Positions 37,472 through 47,662 of a stretch of DNA of 64,000 nt are shown here, in pieces. Source of the DNA: Sinorhizobium sojae CCBAU 05684 (lineage in GTDB: Bacteria; Pseudomonadota; Alphaproteobacteria; Rhizobiales; Rhizobiaceae). The stretch spans positions 346,256 through 410,255 of the forward strand of contig NZ_CP023069.1 in NCBI RefSeq assembly GCF_002288525.1, given 5' to 3'. Positions within the stretch are counted from its first letter, which is position 1. Every line of letters starts with the position of its first letter. Under the pieces are notes generated by a model. That model was not told the origin of the DNA. It did not search any database and was given only the letters and a program-made list of their open reading frames with translations. The position numbers and the translations under genes are program-made.

Positions 37472-38986
37472 TCATTCGGCTGCAACTGCGGCCGTCGGCA
37501 CGGTCATTTTCTTCCAGGGCGCGTCGTAAAGATCCCAGACCGGATTGTTGATGGCGAGATCCATGTCGCGGGCGAAGATGGCGAAGCCGTCATAGCCGTG
37601 ATAGGGGCCGGAATAATCCCAGGAGTGCATCTGGCGAAACGGGATGCCCATCTTCTGCACCGGATACTTCTCCTTGATGCCGGAGCCGACCAGATCGGGG
37701 CGGATCCGCTCGATGAACGTGTCCAGTTCGTAACTGGTCGCGTCGTCATAGATCAGCGTGCCCGTCTTCACGTAGTGGCCGGTGCGCTGATAGTCGTCGT
37801 TGTGGGCGAATTCGTAGCCGGTGCCGACGATCTGCATGCCGAGGTCCTCATAGGCGGTGATGACGTGGCGGGGGCGCAAACCACCGACATAGAGCATCAC
37901 TCGCTTGCCCTGGAGGCGCGGCCAGTACTTGTCGATCACGGCGTCGACCAGCGGCCGGTACTTGGCGATGACCCTCTCGGCCCGTTCTTCGATCGTCGGG
38001 CCGAAATGCCTGGCTATCTTGCGCAGAGAGGCTTCGATCTGGGAGGGGCCGAAGAAGTTGTATTCCATCCAGGGGATGGCGTATCTTTCCTCCATGTGCC
38101 GGCAGATGTAGTTCATCGACCGGTAGCAGTGGATGAGGTTGAGCTTGGCCCTGGGGGCCCGCTCCACTTCCGCGAGCGTGGCGTCGCCCGACCAGTTGCC
38201 GACGACGCGCAGCCCGATCTCCTCGAGCAGGATGCGCGACGCCCAGGCGTCGCCGCCGATGTTGTAATCGCCGATGACGTTGACATCGTAGGGACCGGTT
38301 TCGAACTCGACGTCCGTCTTGTCGTCCGCCTTGTCGAACACCCAGTCGCGGATGGCGTCGTTGGCGATGTGATGGCCGAGCGACTGCGAGACGCCGCGGA
38401 AGCCTTCGCAGCGCACCGGCACGATCGTCGTTTCGTGTTCGACGGCCTTCTTGCGCGACACCGCTTCGATGTCGTCGCCAATCAGGCCGATCGGACATTC
38501 GGACTGGATGGTGATGCCGTTGTTGAGGGGAAACAGCTCCTCGATCTCGTCGATGACCTGTTCCAGCTTCTTGTCGCCACCAAAGACGATGTCCTTCTCC
38601 TGAAAGTCGGAGGTGAACTGCATCGTCACGAAGGTGTCGACGCCGGTGGTGCCGACATAATAGTTGCGGCGCTGCGACCAGGAATACTGACCGCAGCCAA
38701 CCGGGCCGTGCGAGATGTGGACCATATCCTTGACCGGGCCCCAGACCACGCCCTTCGAGCCCGCATAGGCGCAGCCGCGGATCGTCATCACCCCGGGGAT
38801 CGACTTGATGTTCGACTTCACGTCGCATTCGGAGAGGGTCTCGCCCTCCTCCCCGACCGCCTCGCGGTCCGATGCGACACTGAGGTGCTTTTGGCGACGC
38901 TTGGCCGCCTTGTGTGGGTACTGCGACAGCACTTGCGTGATCAGCTCCTGATGGAGCGCACTGTCATTCTCGTAATCGAGGCTCAT
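37472..38986 (-). CDS. nifD: NifD, nitrogenase molybdenum-iron protein alpha chain
   Basis: 504-residue alpha subunit. P-cluster ligands are visible in [18 protein letters not shown] and [10 protein letters not shown] and in [10 protein letters not shown]; the FeMo-cofactor Cys lies in [12 protein letters not shown] and the His in [21 protein letters not shown] 38986 ([15 protein letters not shown]) has GGGGG-rich upstream DNA; the longer frame to 39055 is rejected. It follows nifH by 96 bp. Confidence 0.97.
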   Translation of the reverse strand: MSLDYENDSALHQELITQVLSQYPHKAAKRRQKHLSVASDREAVGEEGETLSECDVKSNIKSIPGVMTIRGCAYAGSKGVVWGPVKDMVHISHGPVGCGQYSWSQRRNYYVGTTGVDTFVTMQFTSDFQEKDIVFGGDKKLEQVIDEIEELFPLNNGITIQSECPIGLIGDDIEAVSRKKAVEHETTIVPVRCEGFRGVSQSLGHHIANDAIRDWVFDKADDKTDVEFETGPYDVNVIGDYNIGGDAWASRILLEEIGLRVVGNWSGDATLAEVERAPRAKLNLIHCYRSMNYICRHMEERYAIPWMEYNFFGPSQIEASLRKIARHFGPTIEERAERVIAKYRPLVDAVIDKYWPRLQGKRVMLYVGGLRPRHVITAYEDLGMQIVGTGYEFAHNDDYQRTGHYVKTGTLIYDDATSYELDTFIERIRPDLVGSGIKEKYPVQKMGIPFRQMHSWDYSGPYHGYDGFAIFARDMDLAINNPVWDLYDAPWKKMTVPTAAVAAE

Positions 38987-39082
38987 TGGGCCTGCCCCCT
39001 TTTTTGCGTGTCCTCCAAGAAGAGGCACCATTGGTGGAATGTCGCACCGGATCACCGTCCCGGGCAGCGTCTGCGGCGGCGG

Positions 39083-40117
<1,035 letters not shown>

Positions 40118-40165
40118 TTACAGCTACTTAGATTAGGAGAAGTAGCCGACCCAGACGCAAGCCTG

Positions 40166-40181
40166 TGTCGCGGAGCCGACA
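40166..40181 (-). promoter_or_regulatory. NifA upstream activator sequence
   Basis: TGTCGCGGAGCCGACA is an exact TGT-N10-ACA, about 100 bp upstream of the sigma-54 promoter, the usual range for NifA activation with DNA looping. The motif is symmetrical and reads the same on both strands. Confidence 0.85.
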
Positions 40182-40184
40182 ATT

Positions 40185-40334
40185 TCACAAACAATTGTCG
40201 AAAGCGTCCGACGCGCCAATGGTCGTAGTCAAACCGGCGCAGTGGGTCACGATCGACAAAGGCGACGGACCGCTGTAGTCGTCGAAGTGGTGCTCGGCGA
40301 ACCAGGCTGTGCTGAAGCCGGCTTGCAGACTGTC
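40185..40334 (-). pseudogene. Luciferase-like monooxygenase fragment upstream of nifH
   Basis: A 49-codon minus-strand stretch translates AGFSTAWFAEHHFDDYSG, then SPLSIVTHCAGLTTTIG, the N-terminal FAEHHF signature of bacterial-luciferase-like flavin monooxygenases. A TAG precedes it and it ends at a TGA beside the NifA site. Neither end of a full gene is present, so it is a remnant. Confidence 0.65.
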
Positions 40335-40740
40335 CTACGATTCATGACAGCCGCGCTGGGCGGCCAGGATAGATGTTGCGAACTTGATAGTCGCTTCGTT
40401 TGCAGATCAGGCGCCGTGCAGGTCGCGGTGCCACGTGTCATTCGGCCGGCGCTGACGGTGTGGTCCCCATTAGGACGCGTCAGGCGAGGCCAGAAATCGT
40501 CCCCAGTTCATCGTCCCCAGTTCATCACCCCTGCCTTTCGTGAGCCGCGGCCTACGCGACGTCCATTCGTGATCCGGTGTATGTTGCGCGGTTGGGTCTT
40601 CGAGACTTGAGGGAGCTGGATGAAGATCAACGTGACTACTTGTGCGCAAGGACCTACGCTGCGGTGCGCACAAGAGACCGGAGCAGCAACCTTGGGGCCG
40701 ATGTGATCCCTGAATGCGCAATGGGGAGGTGCCCCCTTCC
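40335..40740. other. Non-coding stretch with a 14-bp tandem repeat
   Basis: ATCGTCCCCAGTTC occurs twice in tandem at 40496-40523, followed by a third partial unit ATCACCCC. Similar CCCCAGTT units occur near 48540 at the end of IS21-type remnants, so this may be a transposon end. A plus-strand frame at 40242-40610 has no recognisable features. No gene is supported. Confidence 0.4.
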
Positions 40741-41556
40741 GGCACTGTAAAGTTATCAGCGGATTGATGCAGCGATAGCTGGCGGGGACGGCTGTCAGGC
40801 TGCGGCGACACACGCGATTTTGCTCCAGATTTGCATGGCGGCGTTACGCAGGTCTTGATGTTGAGCCGATGACAGCGTATTGCGGGGAAAGTGGAACAGG
40901 TTGGCAATCGGATCATGGAAACGAACCGCTGAAGCTGGCGTGCCGACTTGAAGCGTTTCATGGTCCTTTCGCGTCGTCGGGTCGGCTGGTGCGAATTTTC
41001 CGCTCGATTATTTAGGCCTTTGTGCGACCGGTGTTCGACACCGGGCATGAGGTCGCGCCTGGCGGCATCATAGGACCGGAGCTTGTCGGTGATCATGACC
41101 CGTGGTGTCCGCCCTTGAGCCTTCAGCAACTTGCGCATCAGGCGCTTTGCCGCCTTGGCATTTCGGCGGCTTTGCACCAGCACTTCGAGGACGAAGCCGT
41201 CCTGATCGACGGCACGCCAGAGCCACTGCTTCTTGCCATTGATGGCCACCACACATTCGTCGAGATGCCATTTGTCGCCCAGGCAGCCGGCTGACCGTCG
41301 CTTGATCTCCCGGGCGAAATGCCGTCCGAATTTCTCCGCCCAGCTTCGAATGGTCTGATGCGTGACGATGATGCCGCGGGACGCCAGCATGTCCTCAACC
41401 ATGCGCAGGCTGAGCGGAAAGCGAAAGTAGAGCCATACCGCGTGCGCAATGATCTCAGCGGGATAGCGGTGGCGACGATAAAGCGGATCACGAGCAACTT
41501 CTGACATGGCCCATGTACGCACATCTTCCTCAGCCGTCGGTTAACTTTACGGTGCC
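40741..41556 (-). mobile_element. IS6-family insertion sequence, copy 1
   Basis: 816 bp with terminal inverted repeats GGCACTGTAAAGTTA and, inverted, GGCACCGTAAAGTTA. Two further copies lie at 45048-45867 (inverted) and 47663-48478. No 8-bp target duplication flanks this copy, which suggests later rearrangement. Its transposase gene (40795-41507) lacks 4 bp relative to copy 2 and so shifts frame after RFVS. Confidence 0.9.
40795..41507 (-). pseudogene. IS6-family transposase, copy 1, C-terminus frameshifted
   Basis: DDE transposase of the IS26 type: RSAGCLGDKWHLDECVV (first Asp), PRVMITDKLRSYDAA (second Asp) and GLNNRAENSHQPTRRRER (Glu) are all intact. After FVS the sequence TTCCATGATCC replaces TTCCATCCATGATCC of copy 2, so the last about 40 residues are read in another frame and translation runs past the IS end to 40470. 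Activity is uncertain because the catalytic residues precede the shift. Confidence 0.85.
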
Positions 41557-41672
41557 GAGCTGATGGGTAACTGTGAGTCCTAAGCTGCAAGTTGATATAT
41601 AATTCCATATAAGTCAGCGTTTTGATACGGTTTTGTATATCGGCATTGCATTGCTCTGAGAATCCTCTATAT

Positions 41673-41711
41673 ATTATCCTGTATGTTTCGCATCCTGCGA
41701 TACAGGATAAT
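41673..41711. promoter_or_regulatory. Operator-like inverted repeat upstream of hipB
   Basis: ATTATCCTGTAT at 41673-41684 and its exact complement ATACAGGATAAT at 41700-41711 are separated by 15 bp, with an extra ATCCTG at 41692-41697. The TATCC/GGATA halves resemble HipB operators. It directly abuts the hipB ATG at 41715, ideal for autorepression by HipB or HipBA. Confidence 0.75.
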
Positions 41712-41714
41712 GAT

Positions 41715-42305
41715 ATGGCATATAAAACGGAGCATATAACGCAGCAGCTGCGCGCTGCGCGCGAAGCGCAGAAAATGAGCCAGCGCGAGCTGAGCGCACG
41801 ATCGGGCCTGACGCAAAGCCATATTTCTCAGATAGAACGGGGCACCATGGAGCCCGGACTTGGCAGCCTAGTGGATGTGGCGCGCGCGCTCGACCTCGAG
41901 ATAGTCCTTGCCCCGAAAAAACTGATGCCGGCAATCCGCAATATCCTCGATAGTGCATCGGCATCGAGTGATGTCCTGACATCCGACCAGCGCAAACTGG
42001 TGGGGCGCCTTGAGCGGTGGTTTGCGCAGCACAGGGGCGGGTTCGGTAGTGCTTCCGAGGCAGATACATTCAAAGATAGCCTCGCGCTCTTACGGCATCT
42101 TCCTCTGTCGGCCGAGGAGATGGACACATTCAACGAGGCGACTGCACGCCTCGAACGGTGGCAGGCTGATCCTCCATCCCGTCAGGAACTGAGCAGGATC
42201 GCACATGCCGTAAGACACCTACGCAACGCCGCGGTGCACCGCGACCGTGACGACGCGGTCCCTCGCTCGGCCTATGCGCTGGATGAGGAAGACGATAATG
42301 CCTAA
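41715..42305 (+). CDS. hipB: HipB-like antitoxin, XRE-family DNA-binding protein
   Basis: 196-residue protein with an N-terminal Cro/C1 helix-turn-helix (MSQRELSARSGLTQSHISQIERG, about residues 18-40) and a longer acidic C-terminal part ending DDAVPRSAYALDEEDDNA that could neutralise the toxin. At 196 residues it is longer than E. coli HipB (88). ATG 41715 is chosen because it follows the operator directly. The stop overlaps the hipA start by 8 bp, so the pair is translationally coupled. Confidence 0.85.
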   Translation: MAYKTEHITQQLRAAREAQKMSQRELSARSGLTQSHISQIERGTMEPGLGSLVDVARALDLEIVLAPKKLMPAIRNILDSASASSDVLTSDQRKLVGRLERWFAQHRGGFGSASEADTFKDSLALLRHLPLSAEEMDTFNEATARLERWQADPPSRQELSRIAHAVRHLRNAAVHRDRDDAVPRSAYALDEEDDNA

Positions 42306-43527
42306 GGTCACGGTACTCGATGTCAGGCTGTATGGGGAACCGGTTTCGACCCTGACGAATCTGCAGGACGGGCGCACCATCTTCGCGTTCAACGAGGCTT
42401 ATATCGAAGACGAAAAGCGGCGGACGCTTAGCCTGTCCCTGAAAGACCCGTTCGGGGCGCTCATCACGAAGTTCAGGCCGTACAATATGGTGGTCCCTCC
42501 CTTCTTCTCGAACCTACTGCCGGAAGGACCGCTGCGCAAATACCTCGCTGATCGTGCGGGTGTGAAGCCGTCGCGTGAATTCTTCCTGCTCTGGATGCTC
42601 GGCCGCGACCTGCCTGGGGCTGTGACGGTGCATCCCTCCGAAGGGGATGACGCGCCTCCGGATGACGAGCAGGCTATCGTCGAAGCGCGGCCGAACGCGC
42701 TGCGCTTTTCGCTGGCAGGTGTGCAGCTGAAGTTCTCGGCCTTTAAGAACGACAAAAAGGGCGGCGGCTTGACCATTCCGGCCGAGGGCACGGGTGGCTC
42801 GTGGATCGTGAAGCTGCCGTCTCAGCAATATAGCGGCGTGCCCGAGAATGAGTTCGCGATGATGACCATCGCCCGCATGATGGGTATGGACGTGCCTGAG
42901 CTCCAGCTGGTTGATCTCGACGCCGTAAGCGGCCTGCCGCAGGGGGTGGGTGAACTGCACGGGCAGGCGCTGGCGATCAAGCGTTTTGACCGCACGCCGG
43001 AGGGAGCGGTGCATATCGAGGACTTTGCGCAAGTCTTCGGCGTCTTTCCCGACCACAAATACGATAAGGGCAATTACCGGATGATCGGCCGCGTGCTGGG
43101 GATCGAAACCAGCACGGCCGACGTGGCGGAATTCATCCGGCGTCTAGTCTTCAGCACGCTAATCGGCAATGGCGACATGCACCTGAAGAACTGGTCGCTC
43201 ATCTATCCTGATCGCCGCACCCCTGCGCTCTCGCCAGCGTATGACTTGTTGTCGACTATCCCTTACATCGAGGGGGAAGATACGGCGGCGCTCAATTTCT
43301 CCCGCACAAAAAAGATGGCGGCGCTGTCGAAGGACGAGCTGGCGCATCTGGCTGCGAAAGCGGAGCTTTCCGAAAAGCTGGTGATCGACACGGCGCGCGA
43401 GACGGTTGAACGTTTTAGGGCGGTATGGGAGGCGGAAAAGAAAAATCTGCCGATGGCCGCCAAGGTCGCCGACACGATCGATACGCACGCACCGACGGTC
43501 GAGCTGTACCGTGAGTTCGCGAAGTAG
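42298..43527 (+). CDS. hipA: HipA-like serine/threonine kinase toxin
   Basis: 409 residues. The N-terminal subdomain (VRLYGEPVSTLTNLQDGRTIFAF) is followed by the HipA kinase core: GVQLKFSA, SWIVKLPSQQYSGVPENEFAMM with the ATP-binding Lys, AIKRFDR, catalytic GNGDMHLKNWSL (about residue 290) and the metal-binding LSPAYDLLST. HipA kinases phosphorylate aminoacyl-tRNA synthetases and cause growth arrest. With the upstream hipB it forms a type II toxin-antitoxin pair enclosed between two IS6 copies. The catalytic loop shows GNGDMH where many HipA proteins have GNxDDH. Confidence 0.92.
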   Translation: MPKVTVLDVRLYGEPVSTLTNLQDGRTIFAFNEAYIEDEKRRTLSLSLKDPFGALITKFRPYNMVVPPFFSNLLPEGPLRKYLADRAGVKPSREFFLLWMLGRDLPGAVTVHPSEGDDAPPDDEQAIVEARPNALRFSLAGVQLKFSAFKNDKKGGGLTIPAEGTGGSWIVKLPSQQYSGVPENEFAMMTIARMMGMDVPELQLVDLDAVSGLPQGVGELHGQALAIKRFDRTPEGAVHIEDFAQVFGVFPDHKYDKGNYRMIGRVLGIETSTADVAEFIRRLVFSTLIGNGDMHLKNWSLIYPDRRTPALSPAYDLLSTIPYIEGEDTAALNFSRTKKMAALSKDELAHLAAKAELSEKLVIDTARETVERFRAVWEAEKKNLPMAAKVADTIDTHAPTVELYREFAK

Positions 43528-44282
43528 TGCCTTGCGGCTCGGCATTCAAATTATCGAGCCTTGCTGTATATTCAAGTCGTTAGCCCATCCAAAGGATGGC
43601 CGTTGGTTCGAATCCCATCAAGACCCACAAGGCGGAAATGGCACATCGGCCGCATAAGTCCAAAAACTCCGGCCGACGAAGTCCAGGTCGAGTAGCCAGC
43701 CTCTTTCCTTCGACATGACGCTGACATCTTGAAGGCCCAAGATGTGCCTCCCAGATGAAAGTCGCTCCGAAAACCGGGGCGTCCGGTTACAGTTCTTTGG
43801 ACCCGACGGCGGAGGTCATGATGCGGGGATCCTTTAACAACCTGGTCTATGCGCAAAATGGCCGCACTCTCGTGAAGGAAATCTGTTCCGTGAGCAAGCG
43901 ATCGTCTTCGTGGAGCGAAAGCGACTCGACGCGGAGGATCTCGTCGCCCGCATCACTTGGCAGGCGTTAAGCAAATGCCTTGTTGGAGAGATGCATGTGA
44001 ATGCGGCGCGCGAGACGTTTTTCCGCACGGCGAAAAAGAAGGGCCTCCTTGCCGAACCGGAGATGTCATTGAGCTCAGTTGGCCGGTTGGCTAAGTGACT
44101 GAGCTTCCGCTTCCAGGAACGCGGACGGCACGTGCCTTGGAGCGGGCTCATCCACGCCTGGTCGATCAAGATCGTTTACGACAGCACTGGAGCGGCGGCT
44201 TCGTTGCCTTTGACGGTGTGCGAGCCGACCAAGGTCAATGTGGCAAGTGGATGAATCAGCCATTTGGAGCCGAAGGTGAGAT
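43528..44282. other. Degenerate stretch after hipA
   Basis: Short frames only. On the plus strand, after a frame change near 43870, 43880-44098 reads REQAIVFVERKRLDAEDLV and CLVGEMHVNAARETFFRTAKK, a protein-like stretch whose family I do not recognise. GGTTCGAATCCC at 43609-43620 resembles a tRNA T-arm, but no tRNA cloverleaf can be completed around it. Confidence 0.35.
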
Positions 44283-44549
44283 TCATAGCCGCACCGTTGC
44301 CTTGTGTTCGAGATGATTGAGGACAGACATCAGGGCAAGGGCCATGCCCACAACAACGACGCCGATCGCAGCGCCGAGCGGCCAATCGAATGAGACGCCC
44401 ATCAAGTTGATGACCACGCCGGCGATCATGACGCCCTCGGCACCGCCGACCAATGTAGCAGCAATAAAATCACCGAAGCCGAGAGAGAAGGTAATGGTCG
44501 CACCAGTGATGATACCCGGAATGGAGATCGGCAGAACGATTGAAAAATT
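44283..44549 (-). pseudogene. ABC-transporter permease fragment (PotC-like C-terminus)
   Basis: About 88 codons: FSIVLPISIPGIITGATITF, LGFGDFIAATLVGG, then a hydrophobic segment and a short basic tail. This is the C-terminal part of a spermidine/putrescine-type permease, including the cytoplasmic coupling-loop region. Its upstream part is missing; the frame runs into IS1380 remnants. Confidence 0.8.
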
Positions 44550-44989
44550 TCCCAATCGGTCGAACCCGCCTCCTTGCCCGCCTCGATCAGTTCCACGAAC
44601 AGCGCTTCCAGCGCGTTCCCTGCGTGGGCGATCTTGTGATCGCGGTCGGTTCGGCCGTGCTCCAGCCGGTTCACAGTGGATTTGCCGGCACGCACCGCGG
44701 AGTCCTGCCGCTTCGGCGTCAGCCGCTCCGACAAAGGCGCGAGCACCGGGTCATGGCGCATCGTGTCGTGGTCGTCGACATCCTGCTAGGCCAGCGCGAT
44801 CGCCGCGACGCGCTGGCCGATCAGCGTGCGCACGCTGTGAACCGTGCACTTGCGATCGCGGCCATCGACGAAGCAGGCGGCCATCCGGTCGAACAGCCCG
44901 ATGGCCCCGTCGACGTGGCGAAGCAGCAGCGCCGAAGGCTTCAAATTCGAGCTGCGCGGAGATAAGTGTGTTTGCATCGCGCCCTCTGC
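44550..44989 (-). pseudogene. IS1380-family transposase fragment
   Basis: Minus-strand pieces read LLLRHVDGAIGLFDRMAACFVDGRD, VHSVRTLIGQRVAAIALA, stop, QDVDDHDTMRHDPVLAPL and AGKSTVNRLEHG, matching the N-terminal part of IS1380-type transposases. An in-frame TAG and truncation after FVELIEAG show that it is dead. Confidence 0.75.
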
Positions 44990-45047
44990 TAATTCTTTGT
45001 CGTAAAAGCAACTTCTCAGATTCGTGGGCCCGATGAACCCCCTACTT

Positions 45048-45867
45048 GGCACCGTAAAGTTAACCGACGGCTGAGGAAGATGTGCGTACATGGGCCATGT
45101 CAGAAGTTGCTCGTGATCCGCTTTATCGTCGCCACCGCTATCCCGCTGAGATCATTGCGCACGCGGTATGGCTCTACTTTCGCTTTCCGCTCAGCCTGCG
45201 CATGGTTGAGGACATGCTGGCGTCCCGCGGCATCATCGTCACGCATCAGACCATTCGAAGCTGGGCGGAGAAATTCGGACGGCATTTCGCCCGGGAGATC
45301 AAGCGACGGTCAGCCGGCTGCCTGGGCGACAAATGGCATCTCGACGAATGTGTGGTGGCCATCAATGGCAAGAAGCAGTGGCTCTGGCGTGCCGTCGATC
45401 AGGACGGCTTCGTCCTCGAAGTGCTGGTGCAAAGCCGCCGAAATGCCAAGGCGGCAAAGCGCCTGATGCGCAAGTTGCTGAAGGCTCAAGGGCGGACACC
45501 ACGGGTCATGATCACCGACAAGCTCCGGTCCTATGATGCCGCCAGGCGCGACCTCATGCCCGGTGTCGAACACCGGTCGCACAAAGGCCTAAATAATCGA
45601 GCGGAAAATTCGCACCAGCCGACCCGACGACGCGAAAGGACCATGAAACGCTTCAAGTCGGCACGCCAGCTTCAGCGGTTCGTTTCCATCCATGATCCGA
45701 TTGCCAACCTGTTCCACTTTCCCCGCAATACGCTGTCATCGGCTCAACATCAAGACCTGCGTAACGCCGCCATGCAAATCTGGAGCAAAATCGCGTGTGT
45801 CGCCGCAGCCTGACAGCCGTCCCCGCCAGCTATCGCTGCATCAATCCGCTGATAACTTTACAGTGCC
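45048..45867 (+). mobile_element. IS6-family insertion sequence, copy 2 (longest copy)
   Basis: 820 bp, same terminal repeats as copies 1 and 3 but opposite orientation and four bases longer inside the transposase gene. No 8-bp target duplication is seen at the flanks (CCCTACTT and CTTTGAGG). Confidence 0.9.
45097..45813 (+). CDS. IS6-family transposase, intact reading frame
   Basis: 238 residues, full DDE core as in copy 1, and an uninterrupted C-terminus: RFVSIHDPIANLFHFPRN followed by LRNAAMQIWSKIACVAAA. The ATG at 45097 (MSEVARDPLYRRHRYP) is used; an in-frame ATG at 45082 adds five residues. This is probably the only fully functional copy and could mobilise the other two in trans. Confidence 0.92.
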   Translation: MSEVARDPLYRRHRYPAEIIAHAVWLYFRFPLSLRMVEDMLASRGIIVTHQTIRSWAEKFGRHFAREIKRRSAGCLGDKWHLDECVVAINGKKQWLWRAVDQDGFVLEVLVQSRRNAKAAKRLMRKLLKAQGRTPRVMITDKLRSYDAARRDLMPGVEHRSHKGLNNRAENSHQPTRRRERTMKRFKSARQLQRFVSIHDPIANLFHFPRNTLSSAQHQDLRNAAMQIWSKIACVAAA

Positions 45868-45934
45868 CTTTGAGGTCTTCCTCAAACGCACGGCGCTTAC
45901 CAGCGGCGCGATGTTCCTGTTGCAAGGATGTGGT

Positions 45935-46480
45935 TTAGCCGGGTCGTTCAATCGCCGTCAGCAAGGACGGGATAATCGCCTTATGAAAGGGAATGGCAGC
46001 GGCAAGATAGAGCCGGCCCAAAAGACTTCTGCGGCGCACCAGGGTGGTCATTCCAACGACCTGGCTATCAGCCGGCCCTTCACGGACATCCACGACCAGG
46101 CGAAAAAGCAGGTGATGGTCATCATAGCCGAACACTGTTTGGCTGTCGTCGCTGTGCATGAGTGGGAGGCTGGCGACCAGGTCGGAATGCCTCGTATCCG
46201 CGGTTGCGTTCAGACCGATCAAAGGCACGAGGCGGTTTCGAAAGCACAGAAGGTTTCGCACCCAGCGGGGTGCACTCCCAAGCACTCGCCAGGCGGCCTC
46301 AGCCGCTGTCATCCGTTCGGACAAGACGAGGACTTCGTAGCGATCAGCCCAATCAGCTCCCGGAAGCCAGGCGTTCGGCAGTCTTACGGTGGCCCTTCGT
46401 GGTCTCATCAGCTGCCTGCCTTCCGCTCTTATAGCTTCCGCCCAATCAGGGCGATTACCGTGCATTCTACCTAACATCAT
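45935..46480 (-). CDS. DUF2867 family protein
   Basis: 181 residues. Recognised by AWRVLGSAPRWVRNLLCFRNRLV, VFGYDDHHLLFRLVVDV and the C-terminal LLGRLYLAAAIPFHKAIIP, the layout of DUF2867. No signal peptide; function unknown. It ends 67 bp from IS6 copy 2 and is transcribed toward it. The start may be ATG 46480 or 46477. Confidence 0.75.
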   Translation of the reverse strand: MMLGRMHGNRPDWAEAIRAEGRQLMRPRRATVRLPNAWLPGADWADRYEVLVLSERMTAAEAAWRVLGSAPRWVRNLLCFRNRLVPLIGLNATADTRHSDLVASLPLMHSDDSQTVFGYDDHHLLFRLVVDVREGPADSQVVGMTTLVRRRSLLGRLYLAAAIPFHKAIIPSLLTAIERPG

Positions 46481-46726
46481 GATTGCGCAGGAAGGCGGCG
46501 CGAGATAGCGGACCGCTTGCCGCAGTTAAGGGCAATTTGTCGCATTGTGGCATGCACCGACGGGGCGACAGCGATCGACGGTTTGCACGCTCGGACGTTA
46601 TTCAGGGTGCCACACCGTAAAAGCAGCAGCGGATTGCAGTACTAATCAGACATGATGAGTGGAGACGCTGATCTGGGTGACCAAGAACTCAGGTACGCCT
46701 TTGCGGAGCGGCGAGGAGCATCCAGC

Positions 46727-46774
46727 ATCCATCGCGCGGATGGATACCATGCAAACAATCGATTTTGTTTAGCT
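46727..46774 (+). promoter_or_regulatory. nod box in front of a truncated gene
   Basis: ATCCATCGCGCGGATGGATA, then CCATGCAAACAATCGATTTT and GTTTAGC: the ATCCAN..GATG half and the AAACAATCGATTTT half are both near-exact to the nod-box consensus. It is oriented toward 46868. A NodD-dependent promoter is likely to be functional here. Confidence 0.88.
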
Positions 46775-46867
46775 CGCGGAATGCGGCATAGCCAAGCACC
46801 TGGCGTCACAAATCACGTCTCGATCGAGTTGACGGTAATAGACCGCTTCACCGTGGAAAGGAGTAAG

Positions 46868-46974
46868 ATGGACAACGTAGTTTACGTACTGGACCCGGAA
46901 ACTGCGCTCTTTCGAGCTATTGAGCTTGTCGGCGCCATCAGCCTTAAGCCGATCAGTGACTTGCTCGGCTGTAA
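46868..46974 (+). pseudogene. Gene remnant behind a nod box, truncated by IS5
   Basis: ATG 46868 follows GGAAAGGAGTAAG and opens a 35-codon stretch beginning MDNVVYVLDPETALF and ending ISDLLGC before the IS5 end at 46975. The rest of the gene is gone: beyond the IS5 and IS6 copies no continuation is found. I do not recognise the family from 35 residues. Position and a strong ribosome site show it was a nodulation-regulated gene. Confidence 0.6.
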
Positions 46975-47662
46975 GAGCCTGACTCGAAAAGGTCTCAACA
47001 ATATCCGTACCTTGCCAAGCGTCGTGTCAGGACCCGGATGTGGGCGATAGTGATCCAAGCCTCGGCTGATGCGATGGACTTCTCCCAATCCTTAGCCAAT
47101 CGTCGGCATCTGCCAAGCCATGCGAAGGTGCGCTCCACGACCCAGCGCCGCGGCAGAACTTCGAAGCCCTTGGCCTTGTCGGTCCGCTTGACGATCTGGA
47201 GAGTGAAGGCAGCGATCTTTTGGAGTGCGCCCTTCAGCTTCGGTCCGGCATAACCACCGTCGGCGAAGATATGTCTCAGCCACGGCCAGCGCTTGAGAAT
47301 GGTTTTGAGGACGGCAGGTGCGCCGTCGCGATCTTGGATATCGGCGCTGTGAACCCTGAGGCCGACCATCAACCCGAGCGTGTCGACGACGATATGACGC
47401 TTCCGTCCCTTGATCTTCTTGCCCGCGTCATAGCCCGAAATTCCGCCGCTTTCCGTGGTTTTCACGCTTTGACTGTCAATCACGCCAGCAGATGGCGAGG
47501 CTTCCCGGCCTTCCAATTCGCGCGCCTCCATCACAAGATGATGGTTGATCCGACCCCATAACCCTGTCGCTCGCCATTCGTAGAAATAGGACTGGACAGT
47601 TGTAAAAGGCGGAAAATCCTTGGGCATCATCCGCCACTGGCACCCCGTCGTGGCGATGTAAA
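46975..47662 (-). mobile_element. IS5-family element, truncated copy B
   Basis: Identical in the parts compared to copy A at 32373-33304 from the terminal GAGCCTGACTCG repeat to the GATGTAAA segment, where IS6 copy 3 begins. About 240 bp, including the transposase start codon, are lost. Transposase frames in this copy are non-functional remnants. Confidence 0.9.

Noticed and set aside
43596..43630. GGTTCGAATCCC resembling a tRNA T-arm
   Set aside because: No acceptor stem, D-arm or anticodon arm can be built around it, and the T-stem does not pair fully. At most a tRNA 3'-end relic.
46600..46640. Possible fourth IS6-type end (GGTGCCACACCGTAAAAGCAGCAGCGG)
   Set aside because: Similar in layout to the IS6 end followed by AGCGGATTG, but with several mismatches and no transposase sequence beside it.
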